Assembly: GCA_963971575.1 (NCBI GenBank)
Contig: OZ020612.1
Span: forward strand, 31,165,916 to 31,229,915
Direction of reading: 5' to 3'
Origin: Liopterus haemorrhoidalis
Lineage: Eukaryota > Arthropoda > Insecta > Coleoptera > Dytiscidae
DNA length: 64,000 bases
Position 1 is the stretch's first letter. Each line of letters begins with the position of its first letter. Made by a program: the position numbers and the translations under genes. The notes under the pieces were generated by a model, which worked only from the letters and a program-made list of their open reading frames with translations, did no database searches and was not told the origin of the DNA. This document shows, piece by piece, positions 10,349 through 21,375 of the stretch.

Positions 10349-11902
10349 GGGCCGCTTTTACAAACCTCGGATACGTAGCGGTATAACTATCTAAGGTATA
10401 AGTTTATTCCAATGTTTATTCCAACGTTCGCTTTTACAATGCATTTTTTATTCTCGGATAGTTATCCATGGTTTTATTGTAAATAAAATAAAGTTGGTAT
10501 TGTTTGACACATAAACTGACATATTAGAAAAGTCATATTTTAAATTGACATATTATTAACAACACAATTGAGCATGTTTGGAGAAATATTGGGAGATGTC
10601 GAAATATTCGACACAGATAATTATTTTATTGTGCTATATCTACCGCGTTAGTGTCAGCCTCTCGTGTGCAAATATTCATAAAAACGCCCTTTAATAGAAT
10701 CGAGCTCAAATACCGCCCATGTGTAAATTTTCATAAGATCACCCTCTACTAATAGAATTCTATTAGAATCTATACCAAATACCGTCCCTTTGATGACCGC
10801 TCGTGTGCGGCGCAAACTGTACTATTTATGTACTGTAATTCCTTGTCACCGCGGTGCTTAAGTTCCACTAACATACTGTGGACAAAATAACGCGAGTAAT
10901 AAGATTAAGCATATACATATTATGTACAATTGTGGACTGCCAAAATTGTAACAACCAGTTCTTTCAAGAGTAAAATTTCACTAATTAATAACAGGAGTAT
11001 TTTTTTTTTTCAGTGTTTAACAACATTAACAACCTGTTCGCATTTTGAAAAATAAATAAATAAATAACAACAGGTTCATTCGAACTGGCTCCAGGCCAAT
11101 ACTACATATATACAAACATATACAAAAACTAGCATTATGTGAACATAGTGTAGAAGGGATGATAGTGGCCAGATAGATTCGAAACGCTCAAAGTGCTAGG
11201 AGCATATTTCAGCGGTAATCGGCTGCTACTGTTCATTGCTACGCTTTTAAAAAATAAATTAAATTATTATTTCACAACTGCGTGTAATCAAAACTGCTGA
11301 AAAAATACAAAGATAATGAGGGATAGCGTACTATTATTATTTCGTATGGCAATGTTTAAGTTTTAGAGATTTTAAGGTCGCGACTAGCGTCCTCTGACAT
11401 GTAGTAGCCGAGACCACCGTGCCCTGTGTAGCTTGCCCCATATTTTCGAAAACTAATTCAGAGATACAGGCATTCATTGTTAAAAATCTGAGCCTATAGT
11501 TGCAACAGCCAATTTATTTATTTTTAATCTTTGTGCCCATACTAGGACGATCTCATGATTCCACACTTTCAAAGCAAGTGAGCCAACCACTACGCTGCTG
11601 CAACCACAATTATATAACTGTAATAAAAATTCAAATAAAACGTTATAATGTGACATTTATCATATGTCAATTTATTTTTTTTTACCGTTGCTGGGTAAAA
11701 AATACTTATTCGCCAATCAGAGCAAGGGTATAAACTTATACTGCCCTTTATCTGAAGTGTCGTTGGCCAGATAAGATATTCTGGTGTTTATTCCGATGTT
11801 TATCCTATCTGAGCTTTATCCGAGCATTGTAAAAGCGATTTTTTGACTTTATACCGGGAATAGCGTTATCCGAGCTTTATCCAACGATTGTAAAAGCGGC
11901 CC
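10349..11902. mobile_element. Harbinger-like non-autonomous element, copy 1
   Basis: 1554 bp with TIRs GGGCCGCTTTTACAA and its inverse TTGTAAAAGCGGCCC. TSD TTA at 10346-10348 and 11903-11905 fits the PIF/Harbinger TWA preference. Subterminal blocks repeat GAGCTTTATCC / CGGATAGTTATCC motifs in both orientations. No credible protein is encoded: the 77-aa open stretch at 11500-11733 shows no domain. A second copy lies at 48436-51403. Confidence 0.75.
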
Positions 11903-13192
11903 TTACTAGGTTATTACCCGTCAACAATGATGGATTTATAATATAAAAATTGTTTGTATGTGTATTTGGTTATATTTTTTAACGTATCTTAATTTCATCG
12001 CCGGTCATCGAATCACGGGACAGGATATCACCCGTTAGCCAATCACGGAGAGGGTGTCACCTGTCAACCAATCAAGAGAAAGGGAGTCCCCAGTTAGCCA
12101 ATCACGACAACCTTAACTAATTGTATAGTTAGATTATTTATTCATCAACTTTTTAAGATGGGAAAACGATTCATTTCTACTCAGTACATTACATTTGTAT
12201 TGTTAAAACTAAAAATCATTTGAGACGTTAATTTATGCCTACGAAACTCTATACATTTATGTATGTAATTATATTTGTAGATTCTTATAGAATAAATCTG
12301 CAAAATATTGTCCATATGGGTCAAAGGATATAACAGTGTCTAAAGTTTCTTTTTTATGCCTACGAAATCCTAGATATTTCTAAATACAATTATATTTGCA
12401 GTTTATTAGAGAATAAATCTGCAAAATATTGTTCATATCGCTCAAAGGATATAGGATTGTCTAGAGTGTCTTGTTAATACCTACAAAATCCTAGACATTT
12501 CTTTAGGTTATTTTATCCGCAAATTTTTAAATAATAAATCTGCAAAATATTTTTCCTATCGATTAAAAGACATAGAAGTGTCTAGATTTTCTTGTGTATG
12601 CCTACGAAACCCTAGGCGTTTCTATATGTAATTATATTCGTAAATTCTTAGAGAATAAAAATACAATATATTTTTGATATCGATCAAAGAATATAGGATT
12701 ATCTATAGTTTCTTATTTATGACTACGAAATTCTAGACATTTCTGTATGTTATTTTCTTCGCAGATTTTTAGAAAATAAATCTGCAAAATATTGATAATA
12801 TCGGTCAAAGGATATAGCAGTGTCTAGAGTTTCTTGTTTATGTTTACGAAACCCTAGACATTTCTGTAAATAATTATATTTGTAGATTCTTAGAAAATAA
12901 GTCTACAAAATATTGTTAATATCGGTGAAAGGATATAGCAGTGTCTAGAGTTTCTGGTGTATGCCTACGAAACTCTGGACATTTCTGCAAATAATTATAT
13001 TTGTAGATTCTTAGAAAATAAATTTGCAAAATATTGTTCATATTGGTCAAAGGATATAGCAGTGTCTAGAGTTTCTTGTTTATGCCTACGAAACCCTAGA
13101 CATTTGTGTATGTAATTACATTCATAGATTCTTAGACAAAAAATCTGCAGAATATTGTTGATATCAGTCAAAGAATATATGAGTGTCTAGAG

Positions 13193-13520
13193 CAGTGGTT
13201 CTCAACCTTTTATAGGTGAAGGCACCCCTACGCAAAATGTGAGATCTTCGCGGCACCCTACTATTAAATATGTCACTATTTAGTCAATTTAAAGTATAAT
13301 CAATCAAAAGTATAATTGTGATGTTGGAAAAAAAAACAATAATATTACAATTACATAATATGTATTTAAAGATCATTCGAAAATTTATAAACGATAAATA
13401 TTTCTTAGGTTAGTGAGAAATTTGACCTTGACGGGCACATTATTTTGAAAAGCTCGCGGCACCCTTTTCATGTGCTGGCGGCACCCCAGGGTGCCGCGGA
13501 ACCCTGGTTGAGAACCACTG
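13193..13520. mobile_element. hAT MITE 1
   Basis: Terminal inverted repeats CAGTGGTTCTCAACC / GGTTGAGAACCACTG and 8-bp TSD GTCTAGAG on both sides (13185-13192, 13521-13528). No coding capacity. CAGTG-start TIRs and 8-bp TSD are hAT hallmarks. Confidence 0.92.
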
Positions 13521-13528
13521 GTCTAGAG

Positions 13529-14109
13529 CAATGGTTCCCAACGGGGGCGGTACCGCCTCCCAGTGGGCGCTGGAACCTTTCATGGGGGCGGTAGCGAGTC
13601 AAGAGACAAATAGGGGGCGTTAAGGCAGTCACGGGGGACGGCGTACCTTTTAAGAAATTAATAATAAAATACTTTTAAAACACCGTTTTCATGAATAAAC
13701 ATTTTATTTATCTATCTATCTAAATATAAAATTTCCCTCTTATTGTTATCGCGTAAATAAGCATTACCCCGAATCCGACATTAACAAATTATTGAAACTC
13801 CATCAGCCTCAAACATCTCATTATTTTTTTATTTTTTTATTACTTAATGATTTTTGTGTTAAATTTTAAATTTTCAGTAAACATATTTTTATTCTACAAA
13901 ATTTGCCCTTTTTAAGTTTTACTTTGCGATTCCTAATAGACAGATGGATAAAATATAGATAATGTGCAATTATATTTTAATATTTGATTAAAATTTAACC
14001 AAATATCAAAATAAGAGTTTAATCGGTTTAACCTATTATGGGAGAGGGGGCGTTGGATTTTTTTTATTGTAAAGGGGGGCGATGGTCCAGAAAAGGTTGG
14101 GGACCTATG
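13529..14109. mobile_element. hAT-type MITE 2 at the same target
   Basis: Starts CAATGGTTCCCAACG and ends GGTTGGGGACCTATG, a 15-bp imperfect TIR. TSD GTCTAGAG flanks it (13521-13528, 14110-14117) and is shared with MITE 1 on the left. Ends are G-rich, the interior AT-rich and non-coding. Confidence 0.88.
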
Positions 14110-14578
14110 GTCTAGAGTTTCTTGTTTATGCCTACGAAACCCAAGACATTTCTATATGTTATTTTATCCGCAAATTTTTAGAAAATAAATCTACAAAATA
14201 TTTTTTATATCGATCATAGGATATAGGATTGTCTAGAGTTTCTTGTTTTTGCCTACGAAATCCTAAACATTTCTATGTTATTCTATTCACAGTTTCTTAA
14301 AGAATAAATTTGCAAAATATTGTTCATATCGGTCAAATCATATAGGAGTATCTAGAGTTTTTTGTTTATGCCTACGAAATCCTACACATTTCTATATGTA
14401 ATTATATTCGTAGATTCTTAGAGAATAGATCTGCAAAATACCTATCAATCAATAGACCTTAAGAGTCCCCAGTAAGCCAATCACGAGAACCTTGGGAAAA
14501 AATGACGTCACAATGTTACCCAGATCACATACACACACTTGCTAATTATATATGTACGATTTATATTTTAACACTACA

Positions 14579-14934
14579 GAAATAAGATTATCATTCAGAT
14601 CAGGAACACACAACGTATTTTCCAACTTCACTTTCTTTACATTGTCATTAATGACACAGAATAAAAGTACGTCACCTTTGGTAGTGACAGCTGTCGTATT
14701 ATTATTAGCCATTTTGACTTTAATGTTGTCAGGAGTCGTACGATTTGATAATACATCATTATTTTGAACCATGATCCGTTGCACCACTATCTAAACACCA
14801 ATGTAAAATGTTCGTGTCATTAAAATTTCCATCTTCGGATTTGTCCAACCTAAGGCTTTTAACATTTTTACAGAACTCTTCTGTTTGTTTCTTATTCAGG
14901 TTCTTTCTTTTAAAACAGTGCTTGGCTAAATGAC
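14579..14934 (-). pseudogene. Copia2 zinc-knuckle half and protease N-half
   Basis: Minus frame reads AKHCFKRKNLNKKQ (second half of a CCHC knuckle), then a protease active site in LDSGATDHG near 14780, continuing as the open stretch 14787-14542 with LENTLCVPDLNDNLISV. That peptide ends exactly where Copia1 is inserted and resumes at 1044. Frame changes occur between knuckle and protease. Confidence 0.8.
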
Positions 14935-17109
14935 CAGTGTTGCCAATTTAGCGGTTTTTCCGCCAGATCTGGCGGATTTCAAATTGTTTTAGCGGTTGAA
15001 AATTGCATTTAGCGACTAGCGGAAATTCTAGCTTAATAATTATTTTTTTGACGGAAAATCTGACGATTTGTGACAAACACATATAAAACAACATATGCAA
15101 ACATAAAATGTGTTCGGTATTTTATTACTGGTTTTTATTATTAATTAATTAATTTTTACAATCGTATTTCGACTTTTGCGTCAGGCGTCAGGTCGTTGGC
15201 AACAATAAGGGACTACCCCTAGATTCTATCACACATACAAGGAATTTTACCGCTCTTCGCCGTACACAATATTCTTCAAACACAGCAATTTACTTAATAA
15301 AAGTTGAAGTTCAGGTTGCCATAGGAACCAACACACAAGTTTTATGTATACATAGGCGTGCACTAATGCACTGCAATTCGTAATAATATAGTTTGAATTT
15401 ACTTTTCTCAACTAAAAAGTTTCTAAAAAAAATATATATTTTTTTAAATATTTTTCTTTTATGAAATCAATTTTGTGTTGATTATAGTTTATTAATATAA
15501 AAAATGATAATAAAAAGTCAGCTGTGGCCACCACAGGACCGACCGCCATCGTAAAGTACTTATATAAAATACATTCTAGCAGCAGAGTAGAAATAACTTG
15601 GCCTAATATTTTCCAACAGAGGTATTATTTATCATGACCATGGAAACGTTACATATAAGTATGAAAAAATTGAGACAGAAAAAATTTCGAAAAATTTTAC
15701 AGAAATTATTCTAAATTTTTCGTTTTATCAAAAAACGTTTCAAATAAAAGTTATTAGTTATTTCTTTTATAGCAACTTTTGTTCAATAATTTTTTTCGAA
15801 ATATTTTTCTGTTGTGAAATATTCACAAAAATTTTAAAATCGACTCGAGTAAACTCCCATTTTTAGTCAACCGATTTTTACCAAAAGTTGATCAACTCGT
15901 GCCATTGATGGCAGAAGCTTAAATATGAAGTTTCATAAAAATCCTTTCAGCCGAATTTGCTCTGCACGTGTACACAGACAGACGGACAAACAGACGGACA
16001 GACAGACGGACAGACAGATGGACAGACAGACCGACAGACATCATGCTAAAAATAGTCAAAACGTTATGTAGGGACCTCAATTCGTGGAGATCCATCGAAA
16101 TCTCGAAATGTCAAAATCGGTATGATCACAATACCTCCCTTATATATGTTGACGGTCGGTAAAAATGAAATTTGGTCATTTGGCGCCCTTATGAATCCAG
16201 CGCCTGGTGCGACGGCACCGCTCGCACCACCCTTGTTGAGGCACTGATCAAATAAGTCTAGATTTAATTTCAAAAATAAAAAACAATAGTACTTACCATA
16301 TGTTTGTGATGAGGATGATGAATTGTTTGATATTTTAATTTAATGTATTTTTTATACCAAAATTTTGTACATGCTTCACTATTTTCATTTTGCAATTAGT
16401 GTAAATTAGACTGCTATATAATTAATTTCTTAAGACCGTGTAATTAAATATTATAGTTTTTTTTTGTTTTCTGCCTGCATCTTAAATGTTAAATAGTTAT
16501 TTTAAAGTTGGCTATTCTACGTAAAATCATATTAATTTTAAAATGTAAATTCGGAATATGAATATGACTATGATTCATTATCACACTCTTATGAAACTGA
16601 CACTGAAAACTTGTAAGCTATCTTAACTATATATTATTAATTGTATTGTCACCTATAGTCTATTTCTTTGGTTTAAACGGAACTGGATTTTGAAATCTAG
16701 GAACATTTAAAGATTGAATGGATACTTTAGACAGATCATTTTGTTTAACAAAAGCCCCATTCAATCATTAAAAAGTGAGCTCGGGATAATTTAAGATAAG
16801 ATAAATTCCGTTTAGTTCCACTTAAATTTAATTTGGAATAGACTATATAAATGTTTATAAAAGCCCGATTTACAATGTTAAAAACAATTCATCAAAATTT
16901 TCAATCAATCATTAAAAGTCACTTTAATGATTGATTGAAAATTCTAGTTCCGCACGGTCTTTAGTGATTAATTATAATACATTTTTGTATAGCGGATTTC
17001 TAGCGGAAACTCGCTCTTTAACCTAGAAATTTTTAGAAATCTAGCAGATTTATAGCGGGTTACAGGTGTCCATCTAGCGGAATGGTACATCCAGTAGTTG
17101 GCAACACTG
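14935..17109. mobile_element. hAT-type element splitting Copia2 zinc knuckle
   Basis: 2175 bp with TIRs CAGTGTTGCCAA / TTGGCAACACTG and a perfect 8-bp TSD TAAATGAC (14927-14934, 17110-17117). Subterminal sequence is rich in AGCGG/CCGCT motifs. Rejoining the flanks gives KTGHL-AKHC, restoring a CCHC-like knuckle in Copia2. No transposase is visible inside; the interior carries a separate repeat with a GACAGACG microsatellite. Confidence 0.9.
15500..16170. repeat. Interspersed repeat with GACAGACG microsatellite
   Basis: Contains a (GACAGACGGACA)-type array at 15975-16040, followed by TTCGTGGAGATCCATCGAAA and CCTCCCTTATATATG. Related sequence occurs inverted at 57500-58000 (CATGGAGAGCCATC, CTCCCTTATATATG, and a GTGGTGGCC block). 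The 64-aa TDRRTDR-rich open stretch here is translated microsatellite, not a gene. Confidence 0.65.
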
Positions 17110-17117
17110 TAAATGAC

Positions 17118-17655
17118 CTGTTTTATGGGAAAAATGACATTTTAACATTGTTCTATCTTTAGTCCCTTCATTTTCCTTTGTAGCTGCATAAACTTTTTAC
17201 ATGCATAAACTGCGTACATTTAGCATTTTATCTTGATTTTCAGCTCTTTTATTTCTTCGGGACTCTTCATTTATTAAAAAGGTTTTCACCTTGGTCACAG
17301 TCACAGTTCCAGATGCCTCTAGTCCAATCACTAGATTGTCGAAATCATCTGGTAAACCAGTGATCAAAACATGGGCAAATTCCTCGTCGGATAACCCGAA
17401 GCCTGCAGCATCTAATTTGAGGGCTATTAGATACATTCGCTCGAAGTAGGTTTTCATAGACTCATTGGGTTTTAACTTGGAGGAATATAAGCCCCTTTTT
17501 AAATGTATAATGTGAACTAGACCTATTTTTGTGTGTGCTTTCTTTAAAGCATCCCAAGCATGTTTAGCTGTTGGAGAATCCCTTATGACAAGCAATTGAC
17601 TATGTATCTTCGACAGTGTTACAAATAACACTCATGGCAAGTCTGTCTGGCCAGA
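17118..17655 (-). pseudogene. Copia2 gag fragment
   Basis: Open from 17631 to 17197, 144 aa, matching the UBN2/retrotran-gag family: AKHAWDALKKAH, YSSKLKPNESMKTYFERMY, LSDEEFAHVLITGLPDDFDN, LINEESRR. Downstream the frame shifts and the first half of a zinc knuckle (KCHFSHKTGHL) lies next to the hAT insertion; the second knuckle Cys is Ser. The N-terminus is lost at the Penelope border. Confidence 0.85.
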
Positions 17656-17669
17656 GACAATATAAAAAA

Positions 17670-19455
17670 CTAAATTTGGTGAATAATATTACTGTAACAA
17701 GCAGTTAAATTTTGAGTGTCGGTTTTAAAGTTAACTGTAGAAAATTTATTAATGAAAATCATGTCGCTAACACTACGTTTCAAATAATTTAGTTCCGTGT
17801 CTAGGATCTTGACATTGTTAAATTCAAAATTATGACTGGTATCAAAATGATGTTTAGCAAGGGCCGTTTTTTCCCTTTTATTGCGGTTCTTTTCTCTACA
17901 ATCATAAGAATGGTTGTACATTCTTGCCTTAAGATACTGTCTCGTCTGACCTATGTACGAAAGATTACAGTCTGAACATGGTATTTTATAAACAATGCTA
18001 GATCTGTGATTAAAGTTCGGCATATCTTTAGTTTTAGAATACAAATTATTAATAGTTTTACAATTATAAGTTACAATTTTGAAATTTTAATTACTAAACA
18101 ATAGTTTGATGTTATTAGATAGCTCGTTAATATAAGGGAATTTAGATGTACAACATTGTCCTTATCTATAGGAACATCATTCCTCTCAGTGTTATAAAGG
18201 ATCGAGTGAATAAGATTTTTAGGAACATTATTTTCTCTCGCTATATCAGTAAGAGTATCGTAACCTTCTTTTAAAAAGGAAGGATGACAGATAGAATCTA
18301 TTCTCTTCTTTAAGGCAATAATAGGACTAATTCTGTATTTATATTCAGTATTATATGAGAAATTAATAAATCTATTCGAGTTAGAAGGTTTTCGGTACCA
18401 AAAAGTGATAACCGATCCATTAAGTAATCTATGAAGGTTAACGTCTAAAAATGGGAGAATGCCATTACATTCACTTTCCATAGTGAATTATATCCTAGGA
18501 TGTATACTGTTAAAAATGTCCAAAATCTTATCTAATTTATCAATAGGAAAGCTTGTGACAATGTCATCAACATAAATTTTAAGAAACGGTATTTCAAAAT
18601 CAAATTTCTTTAAAGCTTCAGTAATTATATAATTCATAACCAAATCTGCCATAACCGGAGACGCCGACCCTCCCATAGGGGTACTGAAAATTTGGTTATA
18701 AAATTTGTTTTTTGGTTATAAAATTGAAGATAGCTAGACTCAAATAAAAATGTAACGATTGACAGAAATAAAGTTTTAGGGATGTTTGTGTAACATTTTA
18801 TGAAATTCCAGTTGTTTATCTAATATTTGAATGACCAACTCTTTAGGTATATTACTAAATAAACTTTTGACATCAAGAGATAAAAGTATGTATCCTTTAG
18901 GTATCTTAATATTTTTAATGAATTCAACAAAAGTAAAAGTATTTTTAATATTATGAATATGAGTAGACGTAATTTCATTCAATATATTAAGAATAAATTT
19001 GGCTAATTTGCATGAGGGACTATTAATAGAGGAAATCACAGGTCTCAACGGTGTCCCTTGTTTGTGAATCTTCGGTAATCCATAAATTTTGGGAGCAATC
19101 GCATTATGTGTCTTGTTAAACTTAAGACAATCTTCCATAATAATATTATGGAAAAAAAGATATTCGAACAGTTTATTAGCTTTATTTTGATATTTAACTG
19201 TGGGATCAAATTTTAATAACTTATATGTATCTTCGTCTAAAAGAAGCATATCCATTTTTTCCTTATAAGCCGATCTATCTAAAACAACCGTTTTGCTCCC
19301 TTTATCAGTTCTAGTAATAATAATATCTTGATTTTCCTTGACAAAATTTTTAGTAACTATATAGTTTTTCTGGATAGTAGATAATTTAAGGACACATTTG
19401 TGACAATGTTCACAAATTTGTTCCTAACAATGTCCTTATCATCAATTAATAGTCG
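17670..19455 (-). pseudogene. Penelope RT and GIY-YIG endonuclease
   Basis: Reverse transcriptase in several frames: IIITRTDKGSKTVVLDR near 19300, PKIYGLPKIHKQGTPLRP (~19080) with RPVISSINSPSCKLAK, SLDVKSLFSNIP (~18870), the catalytic IYVDDIVTSF (~18560), and FLDVNLHRLLNGSV (~18440). The C-terminal endonuclease is the open 18044-17670: IVYKIPCSDCNLSYIGQTRQ carries the CxxC plus YIG core, then KHHFDTSHNFEF. Stops and frameshifts at 19260, 18770, 18680, 18485 and 18050 break it. Domain order matches the family. Confidence 0.88.
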
Positions 19456-21157
19456 TAGCCGGCTTAGACTGGACCCATGGCAGAATCGGTTTAAGACTGG
19501 CTTGGTGCGAATTGTTTTTGGAAGATTCAAATATATATTTATTTGTTTTAATCTACTATTGTATTGATATGTGCTTCTTACACAAATAATGTAAGTAAGG
19601 GCTTCTTTGTAAACATTGATAGTACAGTCATTTGGTAACAACACGTATAAACGTCCCTTTGTGCTAACCTAGGAAAATGCTACAAACAGTTGCCCATGTG
19701 AGAATCACTCATCGCCCAAGGCAGCGCTAGTCACTTGAAGCATTTTATCTTGTACCTTATGAAGTTATTTGTTATGATATTTATTATAATTATTCCGTGA
19801 TAATTCTGATCTATAAATCGTACCTATATAGGTCAGAGCACTTTTTTACCGTTAATAAATGCTCTTGCCACCGAAGAAAGTTTTATTCGTATAGTTTTTT
19901 TAATGTTATAATTGTTGTCGAAAAATGAAAATAAAAAATCTGGGATATATATCCTCGGGAACATTTTTAAATATGTATGTATTTTATAGTTTCGCCACCA
20001 TAGCATTTTATTGTGATTAATGTAAAATTCTAAATTACATTTTTGTACATGTGTATGGGTAAACTCTATCAGCAAAAACCAAGTCTATATCTCTGATTGG
20101 GCCTAAGAGATATTGAGGAATCAGTGAAAAAGCATTTTGCCCCCTTAGGGGTGAAATTATTTAAAAAAAAAAAACTCAGTAAGTTTCTAAAGATTTTAAA
20201 AAGACACTTATATGCCAAAACTGAATGTTATCTCAATAAACATGGGAAATGCGAAGCGTTGTACAATTGACTCCGAATGTAGATTTAAGGGTTGTTTAGG
20301 GCAAAATCTTGAATTTCGTTTATAAATATTTGTAACCTTTATAAGCAAAAACTAAGTCGATATCTTATTGGTTCCAAGATATATTGAGGAGTCCTTGAAA
20401 TCATATTTCACCCATTTTCACCCCATTAGAGATGGAATTTCAAAAAAGCTCTTGTTTAAGTACTTACATCATGGAGAGAATATGCTTTCCGAATTTCATG
20501 ACTATGTCCAAGGGACGTTTTATAGAATAAAAAATAGCAATTTACTCCTTTCGGGGTGCAATTAAAGAATTATGTTAAAAAGATATTTTAAGTTTTTAAG
20601 TTAACAGTTTTAATCCCGATCCACTCCCTTAGAATGAGAATTTTGAGGTTCTATATGGCCTCTGTTCGAATCCTGGTTTTACTCTATTATCATACTAAAT
20701 TTGGTTAAAATATGTCAAACTGTTTTTAAAAGATTCGTCAAAAGCAAAAATAAATAAACCAAAATAATAAAGTTCATAAATATCGGCAAAAATAAAAAAA
20801 ATATTATATAGATGTTTTCTCGTTCTACATAGACTAATCATAGTGCTGTTTACCGACAATATTTAAGCCGAACATTTCCGATGCCACCCGAAAAGCCACT
20901 ATCTGAATATAGTCATCCAATCAACTATTGAACGAAAATTCATATCCCCTCACTGTATATTTAATAGATATTCCAATGGTCCAATATAATTAAAAACAAA
21001 ATTATTAATTACTTGTTTCTGGTGGGACTTTTTTGAGATTTTTCTAGTTATGGTGAAGACATTTCCTACCTGTATGCAAAATTTCAACTCGGTAGCATAT
21101 CTGGACGTGGGTTAGAATTTCCGGACATAGCCACAAATTCATTTTTATACATATAGA
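19456..21157 (-). mobile_element. Helitron-like insertion in Penelope
   Basis: On the minus strand it begins TCTATATGTATAAAAATGAA directly after a host A (21158), a very common insect Helitron 5' terminus. The 3' limit is not sharp; the Penelope frame resumes near 19455 (LLIDDKDIV). The interior has degenerate direct repeats (blocks with GGGGTGAAATT / CACCCCATTAGAGATGGAAT at 20140 and 20420) and no supported gene; open stretches at 19833-20075 and 20368-20565 have no domain. Confidence 0.55.
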
Positions 21158-21159
21158 TA

Positions 21160-21375
21160 AACACTTTATTGATTATGTGCTCTCCATCCTTTATAATGTT
21201 AAGAATGGGTAATTCCTTACTAATGGAGGAACGCTAAATTTAGGACCCAAAAGAGTATTTTTAACTACATCAGGTATATTGATAACAAATAAATTAGTGA
21301 ACCATTTTTCTTGAGTAATAGGTGTTACAACAGCCTTATTCTGACAAAGTTTAGAGAATTTGTTTACATGGGATA
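21160..21375 (-). pseudogene. Penelope N-terminal segment (between insertions)
   Basis: Minus frame gives QEKWFTNLFVINIPDVVKN and LLGPKFSVPP, the conserved N-terminal motif of Penelope RTs (LGPKF). It is bounded by W at 21376 and the Helitron-like element at 21157. It continues the reading from 23271. Confidence 0.8.

Larger units (their letters stand above)
12225..14460. repeat. ~121-bp satellite array (about 11 units)
   Basis: Units each contain GCCTACGAAACCCTAGACAT, then a T-rich block and GAATAAATCTGCAAAATATT, then CAAAGGATATAGGAGTGTCT. The marker TACGAA recurs near 12240, 12360, 12480 (variant), 12600, 12722, 12844, 12965 and 13086, then 14130, 14252 and 14370, spacing 118-122 bp. Two MITEs (13193-14109) interrupt it. 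No coding content. Confidence 0.92.
11906..14559 (-). mobile_element. Helitron-like element carrying a satellite array
   Basis: On the minus strand it begins TC (TCGTACATATATAATTAGCA) and ends AATAACCTAG, with an empty site between A and T, the Helitron rule. Flanks rejoin to match the uninterrupted 3' LTR. There is no transposase or helicase; the interior is mainly a tandem ~121-bp repeat plus two hAT MITEs. A strong 3' hairpin is not evident, so this rests on termini and the target site. Outer spacer has imperfect repeats of an AGCCAATCACGA-type motif near 12000-12110 and 14470. Confidence 0.7.
1050..14573 (-). mobile_element. Copia1, internally deleted Ty1/copia element
   Basis: Complete but heavily interrupted LTR retrotransposon inserted in Copia2's protease gene. 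TSD CTACA is at 1045-1049 and 14574-14578. LTRs start TGTTA and end AACA. On the minus strand the order is 5' LTR (14573-10183), primer site, gag, zinc knuckles, protease, repetitive linker, N-terminal RT, RNase H tail, purine tract, 3' LTR (7746-1050). Integrase and most of RT are deleted, so it was presumably moved in trans or decayed after insertion. Insertions inside it: Y (carrying X), a Harbinger-like element, and a Helitron-like element carrying two MITEs. Confidence 0.9.
10183..14573 (-). repeat. Copia1 5' LTR, split by Harbinger-like and Helitron-like elements
   Basis: True LTR sequence is 10183-10348 and 14560-14573, about 180 bp once insertions are removed. The rejoined junction (TATAAA-TAAATGGTATAATT, minus strand) matches the 3' LTR with one mismatch, which sets the boundaries of the Helitron-like insertion. 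Confidence 0.85.
1..17655 (-). mobile_element. Copia2, interrupted Ty1/copia element (host of the nest)
   Basis: Minus-strand copia element that continues past position 1. Visible parts in coding order are gag (17655-17118), zinc knuckle and protease N-half (14934-14579), and protease C-half plus integrase (1044-1). Copia1 separates the protease halves and a hAT-type element splits the zinc knuckle. Removing Copia1 and one CTACA copy restores a continuous reading frame through DNLISV-GKLDDKG, the usual copia protease-to-integrase connector. The gag N-terminus and 5' LTR are missing where the Penelope-like element begins near 17660. It is the oldest layer of this nest. Confidence 0.85.

Noticed and set aside
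15968..16162. TDRRTDR-repeat ORF
   Set aside because: Translated GACAGACG microsatellite.
16064..16273. Minus ORF with GGASGAVAPGAG
   Set aside because: Lies in a repeat unit, no start context or domain.
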